A stretch of 64,000 nucleotides of DNA from Amycolatopsis xylanica. Lineage in GTDB: Bacteria; Actinomycetota; Actinomycetes; Mycobacteriales; Pseudonocardiaceae. The notes under the pieces are model-generated. The model was given only the letters and a program-made list of their open reading frames with translations, was not told where the DNA came from and did not search any database. Location: assembly GCF_900107045.1 (NCBI RefSeq), contig NZ_FNON01000007.1:496001-560000 (forward strand), written 5' to 3'. Positions 19,108 through 28,409 of the stretch are shown here, one piece after another (position 1 is the stretch's first letter; each line of letters starts with the position of its first letter). Both the position numbers and the translations under genes were made by a program.

Positions 19108-22100
19108 TCACGGGGCGCCCAGCCGGTAGGCACGGATCACCGTCGACTCGAACGCGCTGCCCGCCGTGTCCGAAGCGCTGACCCGCAGCGACACGAAGCC
19201 GTGTGCGTTCGCGGGGTTCGCCACGAACGCGCAGAGACCCATGACCGGCGCGGACGCCCAGGTCTTGCCGTCGTCGAAGGAGACCTCGGCCTTCACCGAC
19301 TTCAGCGGCCGTGCGGGCGCGCCTTGCTGCCGTTCCACCCGCAACGGGAGCACGGTCATCGGCGTGGCGGGCACGCGGTTGTACGGATCGAGCGACGGCT
19401 TGGCCTTGACCGCGATCAGCGGCAGCCGCCCGGGATCCTCCCCGGCCACATGCGCCGACCGGAATGTCCACGAGGACTCCACATGTGTGGACAACTCCGA
19501 CCAGGGCACGGCCCGGTCGGCGAACCCGGCGAACCGGTAGGTCGCCTCCTCGGGCGGCACCTCGGCCGAAGCGGCGGTGTACTGAGTGTTGGAACCGATC
19601 AGTTTCCCGTCGCGGTAGACCGACCAGCCGCCCTTGACGTGCTGCGGATCCAGCCAGGTGTGCTGATACGGCCCGCTGTCGGCGAACAACGGCGCGCGCA
19701 CGCTCAGCTGGTCACCCCACCGGCCACCCCAGATCGGGTCGCCGGGGATGCCCTTGCCGTCCGCGGCGCCGGGCAGCCCGGGGCCTTCGACCCCGAAGTT
19801 CCACGGCTCCTCGAACGAGCCCGGCCGATACTTGGTCACCGTCGCCCAGACCGCGCCGAACGGCGACGGCGGGTTCCCGCCGTCGCCGGGTTCGCGGTAG
19901 AGCTGGTTGATCCAGAAGACGTCACCGGCCGTGTAGAACTCGACGCGCTCCCCCGGCAGGTGCACGCGGGTGGTGGCGACCGCGGTGAACGTCTGGATCG
20001 GCAGGTAGCCGTTCAGCGCGCGCACGACCAGGTCGGCCTTCCCGGTCTTGTTTCCGAATGTGGCGTGCACGCGTGCCATGTCCTCTTCCCGCACGGTGAA
20101 GTCGATCCGCGCGGGCACCTCGCCGGGCCAGCCGTAGTTCAGGTTGTACATCGGCGCGTGCGTGACCAGGTCTTTGTCCAGCGGATCGGTGACCTGCGCG
20201 GTGTACGCGGTGACGAACGTGCTCGCGGTGCCGCCGGTCGCCGGGACGGCGTACAGCCCGACCGACTCAGGTTCGACGTACGCGGTGTTGTTCACCGTGC
20301 CGCCGCTGCCGCCGACGATCGCGCCGAAGTCGCGGAAGAGGTTCACCGCGCTCTTGCGGGGAACCTTGACCGTGACCTTCTTACCTGGCCTCGCGTCCAG
20401 AGTCAGCGTCTGCTTGTTGCTGACGGTCAGCCCCGGCGCGCCGACCAGGGTGATGTCGCCGACGCTTCCGTCCGGCCCCGCAGTGGTGACCAGCGAAGAG
20501 ACGCTGTACTTGCCTTTCGGCACGCGAACGGTCACCTGACCGCCGGCCGTGGACAGATAGCCGCCCTCGTCGGGGCCGAGTGCGTCGCCCATGAGTGCCA
20601 GGCTGGACTGGATGTCGTCGCTCTGCGGCTTGCCTTGCCGGTCGATCAGCTTGATGGTCAGGTCGTAGCTCTCGCGCTCGCCGCTGATGCCGACGGCCGT
20701 CTGCAGCACGGCCCCGCCACCCGTGGCGGTCAACCTGCCGCCGAACGAGCCCGTGGCCGCGCCGAGTGCCTGGGGCCGACTGCTGACCTGCGCCTTGGCG
20801 GTGCCGTGCGCGGGAACCACGAGCTTGTTCTGCGCGGCGGACAGCACCCCGGCGGGCGCGTCCGAGGTCAGCGCGAGCGTCAGCTCGACGGGCTGGTCGC
20901 CGTCGTTGGTGTACGTGACGTCCTTGACCTGCGGCTTGCCCTGGTCATGCGGCCAGGTCACCAGCCCGAAGCCGACGCTCGCACTGGCCGTGACCTTCTG
21001 CTGGGCCGCGCGGGCGACGTCGACGCGGCCGGCGCCCTGCGCGTAGACGGATCCGGCGTTGACCTTCGCCGTGGAGGTCAACGCGTTCTTGAGCTGCTCG
21101 CCTGTCCATTGTGGATGCTCCTGCGCGAGGATGGCCGCCGCACCGGCGACGTGCGGGGTAGCCATCGAGGTGCCGGACAGCCTGGCGTAGAAATCGCCGA
21201 CCGGGTCGTGGTCGCCTGCTTCGGTGCCCTTGGCGCGCGCGGCCACGATCGCCTCGCCGGGTCCGGTGAGATCCGGCTTGACCGCGAAGTCACCGATCCT
21301 GGGACCACGGCTGGAGAAGCTGCTCTGAATGTCCTGTTTGGACACACTGCCGACGGTCAGCGCGGCATCGGCGGCTCCGGGTGAGCCGATCGACTTGTCC
21401 CGGCCCTCGTTGCCTGCCGCGACGACGAACAACGCGCCCTTCTCGCGGCTGATCGTGTTGACCGCCTCGGACAACGGGTCCGTGCCGTCGCTGGGCGTGT
21501 CCGAGCCGAGACTCATGCTGATCACCTTGGCGCCGGCGTCCGCCGCCCACTGCATGGCCTCGATGATCGTCGAGAAGCTCCCGGAACCCTCGTTGTCGAG
21601 CGCCTTCCCGATCAGCAGCCGCGCATCGGGCGCGGCGCCCTGGTAGCGGCCGTTCGAAGCGGCACCGGATCCCGCGACGGTCGACGCGACGTGCGTGCCG
21701 TGACCGTTGCCGTCCTGCACACCCTCGCCGGTGAAGTCTTTTTCGTCCGCCACCACGTTCTTGAGGTCGGGATGCTCGTGGTCGTAGCCGGTGTCGAGCA
21801 CCGCGACCTTGACCCCCTTGCCGGTGTAACCGGCCTGCCACGCCTGCGGCGCGCCGATCTGCGGGACGCTCTGGTCGAGGTCGACCTTGACCTTGCGGTC
21901 GAGCCGGACGCGCTGACCGCTCGCGGTCCAGACCCCGCCCTTGGGCAGGGTCGCCGCGACCGCGTGGATGCTGGGCAAGGACCGCACGGTGGACGCGCCG
22001 GTGAGACCGGCGCCGTCGACGATGACCGGCAGGTCCTTGCGCGACGCGTCGTCGTAGCCCTGCTTGATCAGGCCGGTGACATCGAACAGCGCCCGGTCCA

Positions 22101-22392
22101 GCGTGCCGGACTTGACCTGCTTCGCGACGTCGCCGGGCAGCACGACGAGCTGATCTTCCTTGGCCTGCTTGAAGAACACCTGGTTCTCGCGGCCGGGTCC
22201 CGGTTCGACGCGGACACTGTGCCGTCCACCGGGAACGTCGGTGACGATGACCTTGTCGCCGGTCAGCAGGGTGACGGCGTGGCTTTGGCCGTCGGCTTGG
22301 ATCGGCGGTGGCGGCGCGGCCGCGGCGGTGCCGCCGGTGAGAATTCCTGCCGCCAGCGTGAGTATGACCGGCAACGCCGTCCGAGCCGTCAT
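19108..22392 (-). CDS. Secreted S8 subtilisin-like serine peptidase, large
   Basis: A 1094-residue subtilase. The signal peptide is residues 1-26. A prodomain follows (about 35-165). The catalytic triad is Asp200 (AVLDTG), His231 (GHGTHVA) and Ser409 (GTSMATPH), with oxyanion Asn328 (AAGNEG). About 570 further residues after the protease domain form beta-rich extensions with no motif I can name. ATG 22392 is used because GAAGGG precedes it and a signal peptide follows; in-frame sequence further upstream runs through the palindrome at 22495 and is not coding. Confidence 0.92.
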   Translation of the reverse strand: MTARTALPVILTLAAGILTGGTAAAAPPPPIQADGQSHAVTLLTGDKVIVTDVPGGRHSVRVEPGPGRENQVFFKQAKEDQLVVLPGDVAKQVKSGTLDRALFDVTGLIKQGYDDASRKDLPVIVDGAGLTGASTVRSLPSIHAVAATLPKGGVWTASGQRVRLDRKVKVDLDQSVPQIGAPQAWQAGYTGKGVKVAVLDTGYDHEHPDLKNVVADEKDFTGEGVQDGNGHGTHVASTVAGSGAASNGRYQGAAPDARLLIGKALDNEGSGSFSTIIEAMQWAADAGAKVISMSLGSDTPSDGTDPLSEAVNTISREKGALFVVAAGNEGRDKSIGSPGAADAALTVGSVSKQDIQSSFSSRGPRIGDFAVKPDLTGPGEAIVAARAKGTEAGDHDPVGDFYARLSGTSMATPHVAGAAAILAQEHPQWTGEQLKNALTSTAKVNAGSVYAQGAGRVDVARAAQQKVTASASVGFGLVTWPHDQGKPQVKDVTYTNDGDQPVELTLALTSDAPAGVLSAAQNKLVVPAHGTAKAQVSSRPQALGAATGSFGGRLTATGGGAVLQTAVGISGERESYDLTIKLIDRQGKPQSDDIQSSLALMGDALGPDEGGYLSTAGGQVTVRVPKGKYSVSSLVTTAGPDGSVGDITLVGAPGLTVSNKQTLTLDARPGKKVTVKVPRKSAVNLFRDFGAIVGGSGGTVNNTAYVEPESVGLYAVPATGGTASTFVTAYTAQVTDPLDKDLVTHAPMYNLNYGWPGEVPARIDFTVREEDMARVHATFGNKTGKADLVVRALNGYLPIQTFTAVATTRVHLPGERVEFYTAGDVFWINQLYREPGDGGNPPSPFGAVWATVTKYRPGSFEEPWNFGVEGPGLPGAADGKGIPGDPIWGGRWGDQLSVRAPLFADSGPYQHTWLDPQHVKGGWSVYRDGKLIGSNTQYTAASAEVPPEEATYRFAGFADRAVPWSELSTHVESSWTFRSAHVAGEDPGRLPLIAVKAKPSLDPYNRVPATPMTVLPLRVERQQGAPARPLKSVKAEVSFDDGKTWASAPVMGLCAFVANPANAHGFVSLRVSASDTAGSAFESTVIRAYRLGAP

Positions 22393-22494
22393 GGGCCGCC
22401 CTTCACCGCGGGTACCACCAGCGACGGCGGGAAGCTGGTATGGACCATTCCAGCAAAGCGCGCGGCCCGGCCGGGCGTCAACCCGCCGAAAGGA

Positions 22495-22540
22495 GTCGTG
22501 AGTGGTATGGCCGGTTCTAACCGGCCGCAACACTCACGAC
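22495..22540. repeat. 46-bp palindrome family, copy 3
   Basis: GTCGTGAGTG / CACTCACGAC arms with inner GGCCGGTTCTAACCGGCC. It lies 5 nt past the stop of the minus-strand AfsR-like gene at 22546. Confidence 0.85.
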
Positions 22541-22545
22541 AACCC

Positions 22546-25314
22546 CTACGTAAACCTACGAATGACTTCGGGGGTTCCCGGGACCTTTTCCTCGGCCAAC
22601 GCCACGGCTTCGGCCGTGGTCAGCGCGCCGATGTCGCGCAGGATGGCGATCGACTGGTGCCAGTGCGCGGTCGCCGAAGCCGAACCCAGCGCGTGCTGCG
22701 CCTGGCCCAGTCCCCACAGCTGCTCCGCTTCGACGTAGCGATCGCCGACGGCGCGGGCGATGTCAAGGCTCCGTTGGTGGTAGTCGATGGCCTCCGCGTA
22801 GTGCCCGCCCCGGGAATGCGCCCAGCCGAGGTTCGCGAACGCGACGCCTTCGCCGTAGTGGTTGCCCAATTCCCGGTCCAGCTCAAGGCTTTCCGTATGG
22901 CACTCGATGGCTTCGGCCAGCTTTCCCAGCCGCTGGTACACCAGTCCGAGCGTGTTGAGCACCCGCGCCTCACCGCGCCGATGGCCCGACGATCGGCTGA
23001 TCTCCAACGCGCGCAGCAGGCATTCGACGGCCTCGTCGAACCGTTCCAGCTGCGCGTAACTGTGCCCGAGTATGTCGAGACAGCTCGCCTCGCCGGTCTC
23101 GTCGCCGATCTCACGCCAGATCTCGATCGCTTCGCGGGTAAGGGAAATCGCCTCGTCGAAACGTCCACTGTGGCCGTGGACATAGCCGAGGTCTTCCTTG
23201 GTCTGCGCCTCACCGGCCCGGTCGCCGATGCGCTGCGCGGTCGCCATCGCGACGTCGTGGGTGAAGCTCAGCTCCTGCCAATGCCCGCGGATGTCGAACG
23301 GCCGGAACAGCGCCGCCGTCAGCTGCACCGCGAGCTTCGCGTCCGGCCCGGCGCCGAGCTGGGACACGGCCGCGACCAGGTTGGCGCGTTCGGTGTCGAC
23401 CCAGTCGATCGCCTGCTCCTTGGTGTCCACAGTAGACACCAGGCCCGGGCAGCCGGGCAGGCGCCGCGTGCTCGTCGGATGCAACAACAGGCTCGATTGC
23501 CGTGCATCGGCCAAGTGGCAACGGAAAGCCCGCGCCAGCGCGGCGTACCGCTCACCGTCGTCGAGTTCTCGTGCGTAGAGCCGGATCAGGTCGTGCATCC
23601 GGTACCGGCCCGGCACCGGCGACGCGAGCAATTGCGCGTCGCACAAGCGATCCAGCACGGCTTCGGCGTCCAGCGGCGAGCAGCCGGCCAGCGCCGCCGC
23701 GACGCGCACGCTCACGTCCGGCCCGTCGAGCAGTCCCAGCAGCCGGAACAGCCGCGCCGCGTCGGCACGCAGATCCTGGTATCCCACGGTGAAACTCGCC
23801 CGTACGGCCAGATCCGCGACCTGCAGCTCGTCCAGCCTGCGATGCTGGTCGGCCAGCCGCTCCGCCAGCATCGACATCGTCCACGTGCGGCGCGCCGCCA
23901 GCCGCGCGCCCGCGATCCGCACCGCGAGCGGCAGGTAGCCGCACAACCGCGCGACGGCCGCCGCCTGGTCCGGATCGGCCTCGATCCGGTCCGCGCCCGC
24001 CAGCCTGCCGAGCAACGCGACCGCGCCGTCCTGGCTGAGCACGTCGAGATCGAGATGCGTCACCCCGGCGAGTGTCGCGAGCACCACCCGGCTGGTGATC
24101 AGCACCGCGCACCCGGCCGGCAGCAGCGGCTTGACCTGCGCGGCCGTCGCCGCGTTGTCGAGCACGATCAGCAGGCGCCGCCCCGCGACGAGCGACCGGA
24201 ACCGGGTCGCCGCCTCCCCGACGCCGAGCGGCACGCGCGTCGCGTCGCCGCCGAGCGTGTGCAGCCAGCGGTCGAGCACCTCGGCGGGCGCGAGCGGTTC
24301 GAGCCCGGCGGTCGCGCCTTGCAGGTCGACGTAGAGCTGCCCGTCGGGAAACCGGCCGGCCAGCCGGTGCGCGACGTGCACGGCCAGCGCGGACTTGCCG
24401 ACGCCACCCGGCCCGTTGATGGCGACCGGCGCCTTTCCCAGCGCGAGCAGCTCGCACAGCCGGTCGACCTCGGCCTGGCGGTCGGTGAAGTCAGCGACGT
24501 CCGGCGGCAGCTCGGCGGGTGCGCGGACAGCCGCCGCGGCTGACGGCGCGTCGAGCGTGGGGTCGTTGCGCAGGATCTTGCCGTGCAGTTCCCGCAGCTC
24601 AAGGCTGGGATCGACGCCCAGCTCCTCGGCGAGGCGCAGGCGGATGTCGTGGAAGCACTCGAGCGCGTCGGCCGGTGAGCCGGTCCGATACGCGGCCAGC
24701 ATCAGCTGAGCGGCGAGCCGCTCGTCGAGCGGGCGCGTGACCAGCAGCGCGCGCACGTCGGCCAGCACCTCGGCGTGCCTGCCCAGACGCAGCTCAGCGG
24801 CATTGCGGTCGAGGACAGCGGCGGACCATTCGGCGTCGAGCGCTGGCCGGGTTTCGGCCACCCACGGCCCGGAGATGTCCGCGAGCGGCGTGCCGCGCCA
24901 CAGCGAAAGGGCTTCGGAAAGCACTTTCGACGCCTCGTCATCGTCGAGACCGCGTGCCGAGGCCACGAGCTTGCGAAAGCGCAGGATGTCGACCGCGCCG
25001 GGGTCGACCTCGGCGAGATAGCCGCCGGAGCGTTTGCCGATGCGGATCTCGTCCGTGCCCGCGAGCGCGCGGCGCAGGCGCGCGATGTGCGCGTAGAGCG
25101 TGTTGCGGACCGACGCGGGCGGGTCCTGGCCCCACACCTTGTCGATCAGCGCGTCCACTGTGACCAGCGTGTTCGCGTTCGCGAGCAGTACGGCGAGCAC
25201 GCACCGCTGCCGGGGGTGCCCGAGGTCGGCCGGTGCGCCGTCGATCACGGCCTCGACCGGACCGAGCAGGCGCAGCGCTAGCACGCCGCAAGGTTCCCAC
25301 AAGATTTCGGTCAT
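22546..25314 (-). CDS. AfsR/SARP-type regulator with BTAD, NB-ARC and TPR domains
   Basis: A 922-residue multi-domain regulator. Residues 14-105 are the OmpR-like winged helix and 105-250 the BTAD domain. The NB-ARC ATPase has a P-loop GPGGVGKS (301-308) and a Walker B LLIVLDN. About six TPR-like repeats fill the last 280 residues. It binds DNA directly and senses ATP state or a partner through the ATPase/TPR part. ATG 25314 is chosen; a GTG ten codons further in is an alternative. It is divergent, 47 bp apart, from the two SH3b cell-wall genes, its likeliest targets. Confidence 0.9.
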   Translation of the reverse strand: MTEILWEPCGVLALRLLGPVEAVIDGAPADLGHPRQRCVLAVLLANANTLVTVDALIDKVWGQDPPASVRNTLYAHIARLRRALAGTDEIRIGKRSGGYLAEVDPGAVDILRFRKLVASARGLDDDEASKVLSEALSLWRGTPLADISGPWVAETRPALDAEWSAAVLDRNAAELRLGRHAEVLADVRALLVTRPLDERLAAQLMLAAYRTGSPADALECFHDIRLRLAEELGVDPSLELRELHGKILRNDPTLDAPSAAAAVRAPAELPPDVADFTDRQAEVDRLCELLALGKAPVAINGPGGVGKSALAVHVAHRLAGRFPDGQLYVDLQGATAGLEPLAPAEVLDRWLHTLGGDATRVPLGVGEAATRFRSLVAGRRLLIVLDNAATAAQVKPLLPAGCAVLITSRVVLATLAGVTHLDLDVLSQDGAVALLGRLAGADRIEADPDQAAAVARLCGYLPLAVRIAGARLAARRTWTMSMLAERLADQHRRLDELQVADLAVRASFTVGYQDLRADAARLFRLLGLLDGPDVSVRVAAALAGCSPLDAEAVLDRLCDAQLLASPVPGRYRMHDLIRLYARELDDGERYAALARAFRCHLADARQSSLLLHPTSTRRLPGCPGLVSTVDTKEQAIDWVDTERANLVAAVSQLGAGPDAKLAVQLTAALFRPFDIRGHWQELSFTHDVAMATAQRIGDRAGEAQTKEDLGYVHGHSGRFDEAISLTREAIEIWREIGDETGEASCLDILGHSYAQLERFDEAVECLLRALEISRSSGHRRGEARVLNTLGLVYQRLGKLAEAIECHTESLELDRELGNHYGEGVAFANLGWAHSRGGHYAEAIDYHQRSLDIARAVGDRYVEAEQLWGLGQAQHALGSASATAHWHQSIAILRDIGALTTAEAVALAEEKVPGTPEVIRRFT

Positions 25315-25361
25315 TTCGACCCCCGACGGTGAGCACCACACCGACGCGAGAGGGGAAGAAA

Positions 25362-26144
25362 GTGCGTCTGCAACCACTGAGGACGGCCGCGGTGCTCCTG
25401 GCCTCGGCGGCGCTGACCGTCGGGCTGGGACTCACGCCGGCCTCGGCGCACACGGTCAGTGTGCTCAACGGCTACACGGTCAACTACCGCACCGGGCCCG
25501 GCACCGGGTACGCGCCGAAAGGCACGGTCACCGGCGGCCAGCGGGTAGCCATCGCGTGCACGGTGCGCGGCCAGAGCGTCACCGGCCCGTACGGCACCAC
25601 CGATGTGTGGGACTACATCCACCTCGAAGGCTATGTCTCGGACGCGTATGTCTACACCGGACAGCCGGGCGCGGTCGGCCCTGAGTGCGGCGGATCGGTG
25701 CTGCACTGGGATCCGTCCGAACTGAACCTGCACGTGGACCAGCCGGGCACCCGGCTGCTCTACAACGAGCTCAAGGCGAACCCGGCCTACAACGTCCGCG
25801 GTGGCGACGCGCATTTCGCCGGTATCTACGCGGACAAGCCGGGCGAGCACGGCGAAGGCCGGGCGCTCGACTTCTGGATGGACGCCGACAAGCCGAGCGA
25901 ATACCAGGTCGGCTGGAACCTCGCGAACTTCATGCGCGCCAACGCCGGGAGCTACGGCGTCCAGACCGTCATCTGGAACGACAAGGTCTGGCTCTCCAGC
26001 CAGCCGAATCTCGGCTGGCAGGACTACGACGAGATCGGGAACTGCGGCAACTCCGGCAAGACCTGCAAACACAACGACCACGTGCACATCTCCCAGAACT
26101 GGGCTGGCGCCGTGAAGAAGACCTCGCACTGGAACGGGAGATGA
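25362..26144 (+). CDS. Secreted SH3b protein with M15-like C-terminal domain
   Basis: A 260-residue exported protein. The signal peptide is residues 1-29 (ASA), an SH3b-type domain spans 32-100, and the C-terminal domain (115-250) has HGEGRALDFWM (163-173) and DHVHIS (239-244). The pattern His163, Asp170, His240 and His242 matches the zinc site of M15/VanY-like peptidases and the related ARB_07466-like domain. It probably cleaves or binds peptidoglycan peptides. Start GTG 25362 follows GAGGGGAAG. It is 4 nt upstream of the CHAP gene and shares its SH3b layout. Confidence 0.82.
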   Translation: MRLQPLRTAAVLLASAALTVGLGLTPASAHTVSVLNGYTVNYRTGPGTGYAPKGTVTGGQRVAIACTVRGQSVTGPYGTTDVWDYIHLEGYVSDAYVYTGQPGAVGPECGGSVLHWDPSELNLHVDQPGTRLLYNELKANPAYNVRGGDAHFAGIYADKPGEHGEGRALDFWMDADKPSEYQVGWNLANFMRANAGSYGVQTVIWNDKVWLSSQPNLGWQDYDEIGNCGNSGKTCKHNDHVHISQNWAGAVKKTSHWNGR

Positions 26145-26148
26145 ACCG

Positions 26149-26913
26149 ATGCGTTTCAAGACCATGCTCACCGCGCTGACCGGCCTGCTGGCCGCAGGCG
26201 TGCTGTCCGCGGCGCCCGCGCAGGCCGCGACCAACGCCAAGATCGACGCGCCCGGCGGCTCGGCCGTCAACCTGCGCGGCGGCCCCGGCACGCAGTACGG
26301 CGTCACCGGCAGCGCGAACAGCGGCAGCTGGGTCACCATCGTGTGCACCACGAAATCCGAACCGGTGAGCGGGAAGTGGGGCTCGTCGACCATCTGGGAC
26401 AAGTTGTCCAACGGCTCGTGGGTGGCGGACGCGTTCGTCTACACCGGAGTCTCCGGCGCGGTCGAGCCGGAATGCCCGGCCACCGGCAGGCGCCCGGCCG
26501 GCGACGACTACCCGTACAAGAACGGCGACGTCAACCTGGCCGACCGCTGGGCGATGTACATCCGCCAGTGCACCTCGTTCGTCGCGTGGCGGATGGAGCA
26601 GGTCAACGGCTACTTCCACAACAACATGTGGCGCAACGGGATCGCCGGTCACTGGGGCAACGCCTACGAGTGGAACGACAACGCGATCAAGCTCGGCTAC
26701 CCGGTCGACCACACGCCACGGGCCGGCGCCATCGCCCAGTTCGAGCCCGGCGTCAGCGGGGCTTCCTCCGCGGGCCACGTCGCGTACATCTCCGCGGTGA
26801 ACGGCTCGACCGTGACGATCGAGGAGTACAACTGGAGCGCCTACCGGTACACCACCAGGCAGATCCCGGCGAACTCGATCAGCAACGTGATCCACTTCGC
26901 GGCCGGCACCTGA
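26149..26913 (+). CDS. Secreted SH3b-CHAP peptidoglycan amidase/endopeptidase
   Basis: A 254-residue exported cysteine peptidase. The signal peptide is residues 1-27 (AQA), SH3b spans about 30-100, and the CHAP domain (120-250) has Cys141 in RQCTSFVAWR, His210 in AGHVAYI and the EEYN segment (225-228). CHAP domains hydrolyse peptidoglycan amide bonds. Together with the upstream M15-like protein it forms a two-gene cell-wall hydrolase operon ending in a strong terminator. Confidence 0.9.
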   Translation: MRFKTMLTALTGLLAAGVLSAAPAQAATNAKIDAPGGSAVNLRGGPGTQYGVTGSANSGSWVTIVCTTKSEPVSGKWGSSTIWDKLSNGSWVADAFVYTGVSGAVEPECPATGRRPAGDDYPYKNGDVNLADRWAMYIRQCTSFVAWRMEQVNGYFHNNMWRNGIAGHWGNAYEWNDNAIKLGYPVDHTPRAGAIAQFEPGVSGASSAGHVAYISAVNGSTVTIEEYNWSAYRYTTRQIPANSISNVIHFAAGT

Positions 26914-26931
26914 TCACGGCGCGGTGACCGA

Positions 26932-26968
26932 GCCTGCCAGTGCGAATGTTTCGCACTGGCAGGCTTTT
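26932..26968 (+). terminator. Rho-independent terminator
   Basis: GCCTGCCAGTGCGAA / TTCGCACTGGCAGGC, a perfect 15-bp stem with a 3-nt loop followed by TTTT. It lies 18 nt after the CHAP gene stop. Confidence 0.9.
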
Positions 26969-26997
26969 CCGTGAGGTGCCTTCTTGACGTAAAGCCC

Positions 26998-27027
26998 TTG
27001 TCTCACAGGCAAGATCGGGGTTAGCTT
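26998..27027 (+). promoter_or_regulatory. Candidate promoter of trypsin gene
   Basis: TTGTCT (26998-27003), 18-bp spacer, TAGCTT (27022-27027). The leader ends with GGGGAGG before ATG 27071. Confidence 0.35.
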
Positions 27028-27070
27028 CTCCCGCTGGAGAATTGTCCTGATCCTGGGGAGGAACGTCCGC

Positions 27071-27829
27071 ATGAGACGCCGCACCGCCGTCATCCTCGGC
27101 CTCGTAGCAGTGCTGCTGACCAGTCTGGTCGGAGCCGCGCAGGCCGGTCCGAAACCGGACATCGTCGGCGGTGGTGACGCGAGCACACAGGACTATCCGT
27201 GGGTGGTCTCGCTGCGGATCAACGGCCAGCATTTCTGCGGCGGCACGTTCATCAGCAACCAGCAGGTGCTGACCACCGCGCACTGCCTGGCCTGGCTGGA
27301 CGACCCGACGCGCATCGAGGTCGTCGCGGGCCGCGACCAGCGCACCGGCGACGGCGGCGACGTCTTCGCCGTGTCGTCGTACTGGATCCAGCCGGACTAC
27401 GACCCCGACTACTACCGCAACGACATCGCGATGCTGATGCTGCCGGAACCCGTGCCGTACCCGTGGATCGAGATCGTCGAGGACGGGGAGACGCAGCCGT
27501 ACGAGGCGGGCAACGTCGGCACGATCCTCGGCTGGGGCGACACGACCGAGGACGGTGCTCTCGCCGAGACGCTGCAGCAGGCCGAGGTGCCGCTGCTGTC
27601 GGACGAGGACTGCGCGGCGGCGTACGCGGAGCCGTACATCACGACCGTCTTCTGCGCGGGATACGCCGAGGGCGGCATCGATGCCTGCCAGGGTGACTCC
27701 GGCGGGCCGATCGTCGTGGACGGGCGGCTGGCGGGCGTCATCACGTTCGGGCGCGGGTGCGCGCGTGAGGGAAGCCCCGGCGCGTATACGAAGCTGAGCC
27801 TGTTCGCGGCCGAGTTGCATCAGGTTTAG
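27071..27829 (+). CDS. Secreted trypsin-like serine protease (S1)
   Basis: A 252-residue chymotrypsin-fold protease. The signal peptide is residues 1-25 (AQA), a short propeptide follows, and the mature enzyme starts at IVGGG (31-35). The triad is His71 (LTTAHC), Asp118 (NDIAML) and Ser210 (GDSGGP). Asp204 in DACQGDSGG gives an acidic S1 pocket, so cleavage after Arg/Lys is expected. Six Cys fit three disulfides. It is a single gene with its own promoter and a palindrome 3 nt after the stop. Confidence 0.94.
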   Translation: MRRRTAVILGLVAVLLTSLVGAAQAGPKPDIVGGGDASTQDYPWVVSLRINGQHFCGGTFISNQQVLTTAHCLAWLDDPTRIEVVAGRDQRTGDGGDVFAVSSYWIQPDYDPDYYRNDIAMLMLPEPVPYPWIEIVEDGETQPYEAGNVGTILGWGDTTEDGALAETLQQAEVPLLSDEDCAAAYAEPYITTVFCAGYAEGGIDACQGDSGGPIVVDGRLAGVITFGRGCAREGSPGAYTKLSLFAAELHQV

Positions 27830-27832
27830 GGG

Positions 27833-27878
27833 CTCGTGCGCGTTGCGGGCGGTTAGAACCGCCCGCAACGCGCACGAG
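27833..27878. repeat. 46-bp palindrome family, copy 4 (variant arms)
   Basis: Perfect 22-bp arms (CTCGTGCGCGTTGCGGGCGG and its partner) around the same GGTTAGAACC centre as the other copies. Arm changes relative to copies 1-3 are matched on both sides. Confidence 0.88.
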
Positions 27879-27968
27879 TCCGTGGCCCGAGAGCCACCCC
27901 CCGGTAAACGCTCGGACCGTCCGTCAACTATAGCTGTTGAGGTCCGTGGTGCCTGGTAACGTCGATCC

Positions 27969-28409
27969 ATGCACCCCGCAGAGGGCCCAGGGGACGAGGG
28001 CAGGCTGGCAGGCAAGATCAATCATCTGATCGCCGTGCGCCACCCCGACACCCGCAGGCGGCCCGGGTACACGCGGCTGGCCGAGGAGATCAGGGAGTCC
28101 ACCGGCGCGCGGCTGTCCGGCACCTATCTGTGGGAACTCGCCACCGGGCGCAAGCGGAATCCGACGGTCGACCAGGTCGCCGTGCTCGCGAGCTACTTCG
28201 GCGTGCCCGCCGAGTACTTCCTCAACGACGAGGTGGCCGACCGGGTGAACGCCCAGATCAGCCTGGCCTCGGCGTTGCGCAACGCGAAGGTGCGTGACAT
28301 AGCCTTGCGGGCGGACGGTCTCGCGCCCCAGACTCTGGACACGATTCTGGCCATCGTCACCGAAGCCAGGAAAGTCCAGCAGCTCAGTCCGGTCGAGGAT
28401 GTGGAATGA
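27969..28409 (+). CDS. XRE-family transcriptional regulator
   Basis: A 146-residue protein with a helix-turn-helix (about residues 28-85, including YTRLAEEIRE, YLWELATGR and VAVLASYFGVPAEYFL). The tail is helical. It is the first gene of an overlapping three-gene cassette, with its stop inside the next start (ATGA at 28406-28409). Such HTH proteins are typically paired with an ImmA/IrrE peptidase that cleaves or inactivates them. Confidence 0.88.
   Translation: MHPAEGPGDEGRLAGKINHLIAVRHPDTRRRPGYTRLAEEIRESTGARLSGTYLWELATGRKRNPTVDQVAVLASYFGVPAEYFLNDEVADRVNAQISLASALRNAKVRDIALRADGLAPQTLDTILAIVTEARKVQQLSPVEDVE

Noticed and set aside
19201..21384. Long plus-strand ORF opposite the S8 peptidase, and similar long ORFs opposite other genes
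   Set aside because: High-GC antisense shadows: Arg/Gly/Ala/Val-rich translations without domains, while the other strand has complete catalytic motifs.
22393..22533. Longer start for the S8 peptidase
   Set aside because: It would read through the 46-bp palindrome and bury the signal peptide; ATG 22392 has a ribosome site directly before it.
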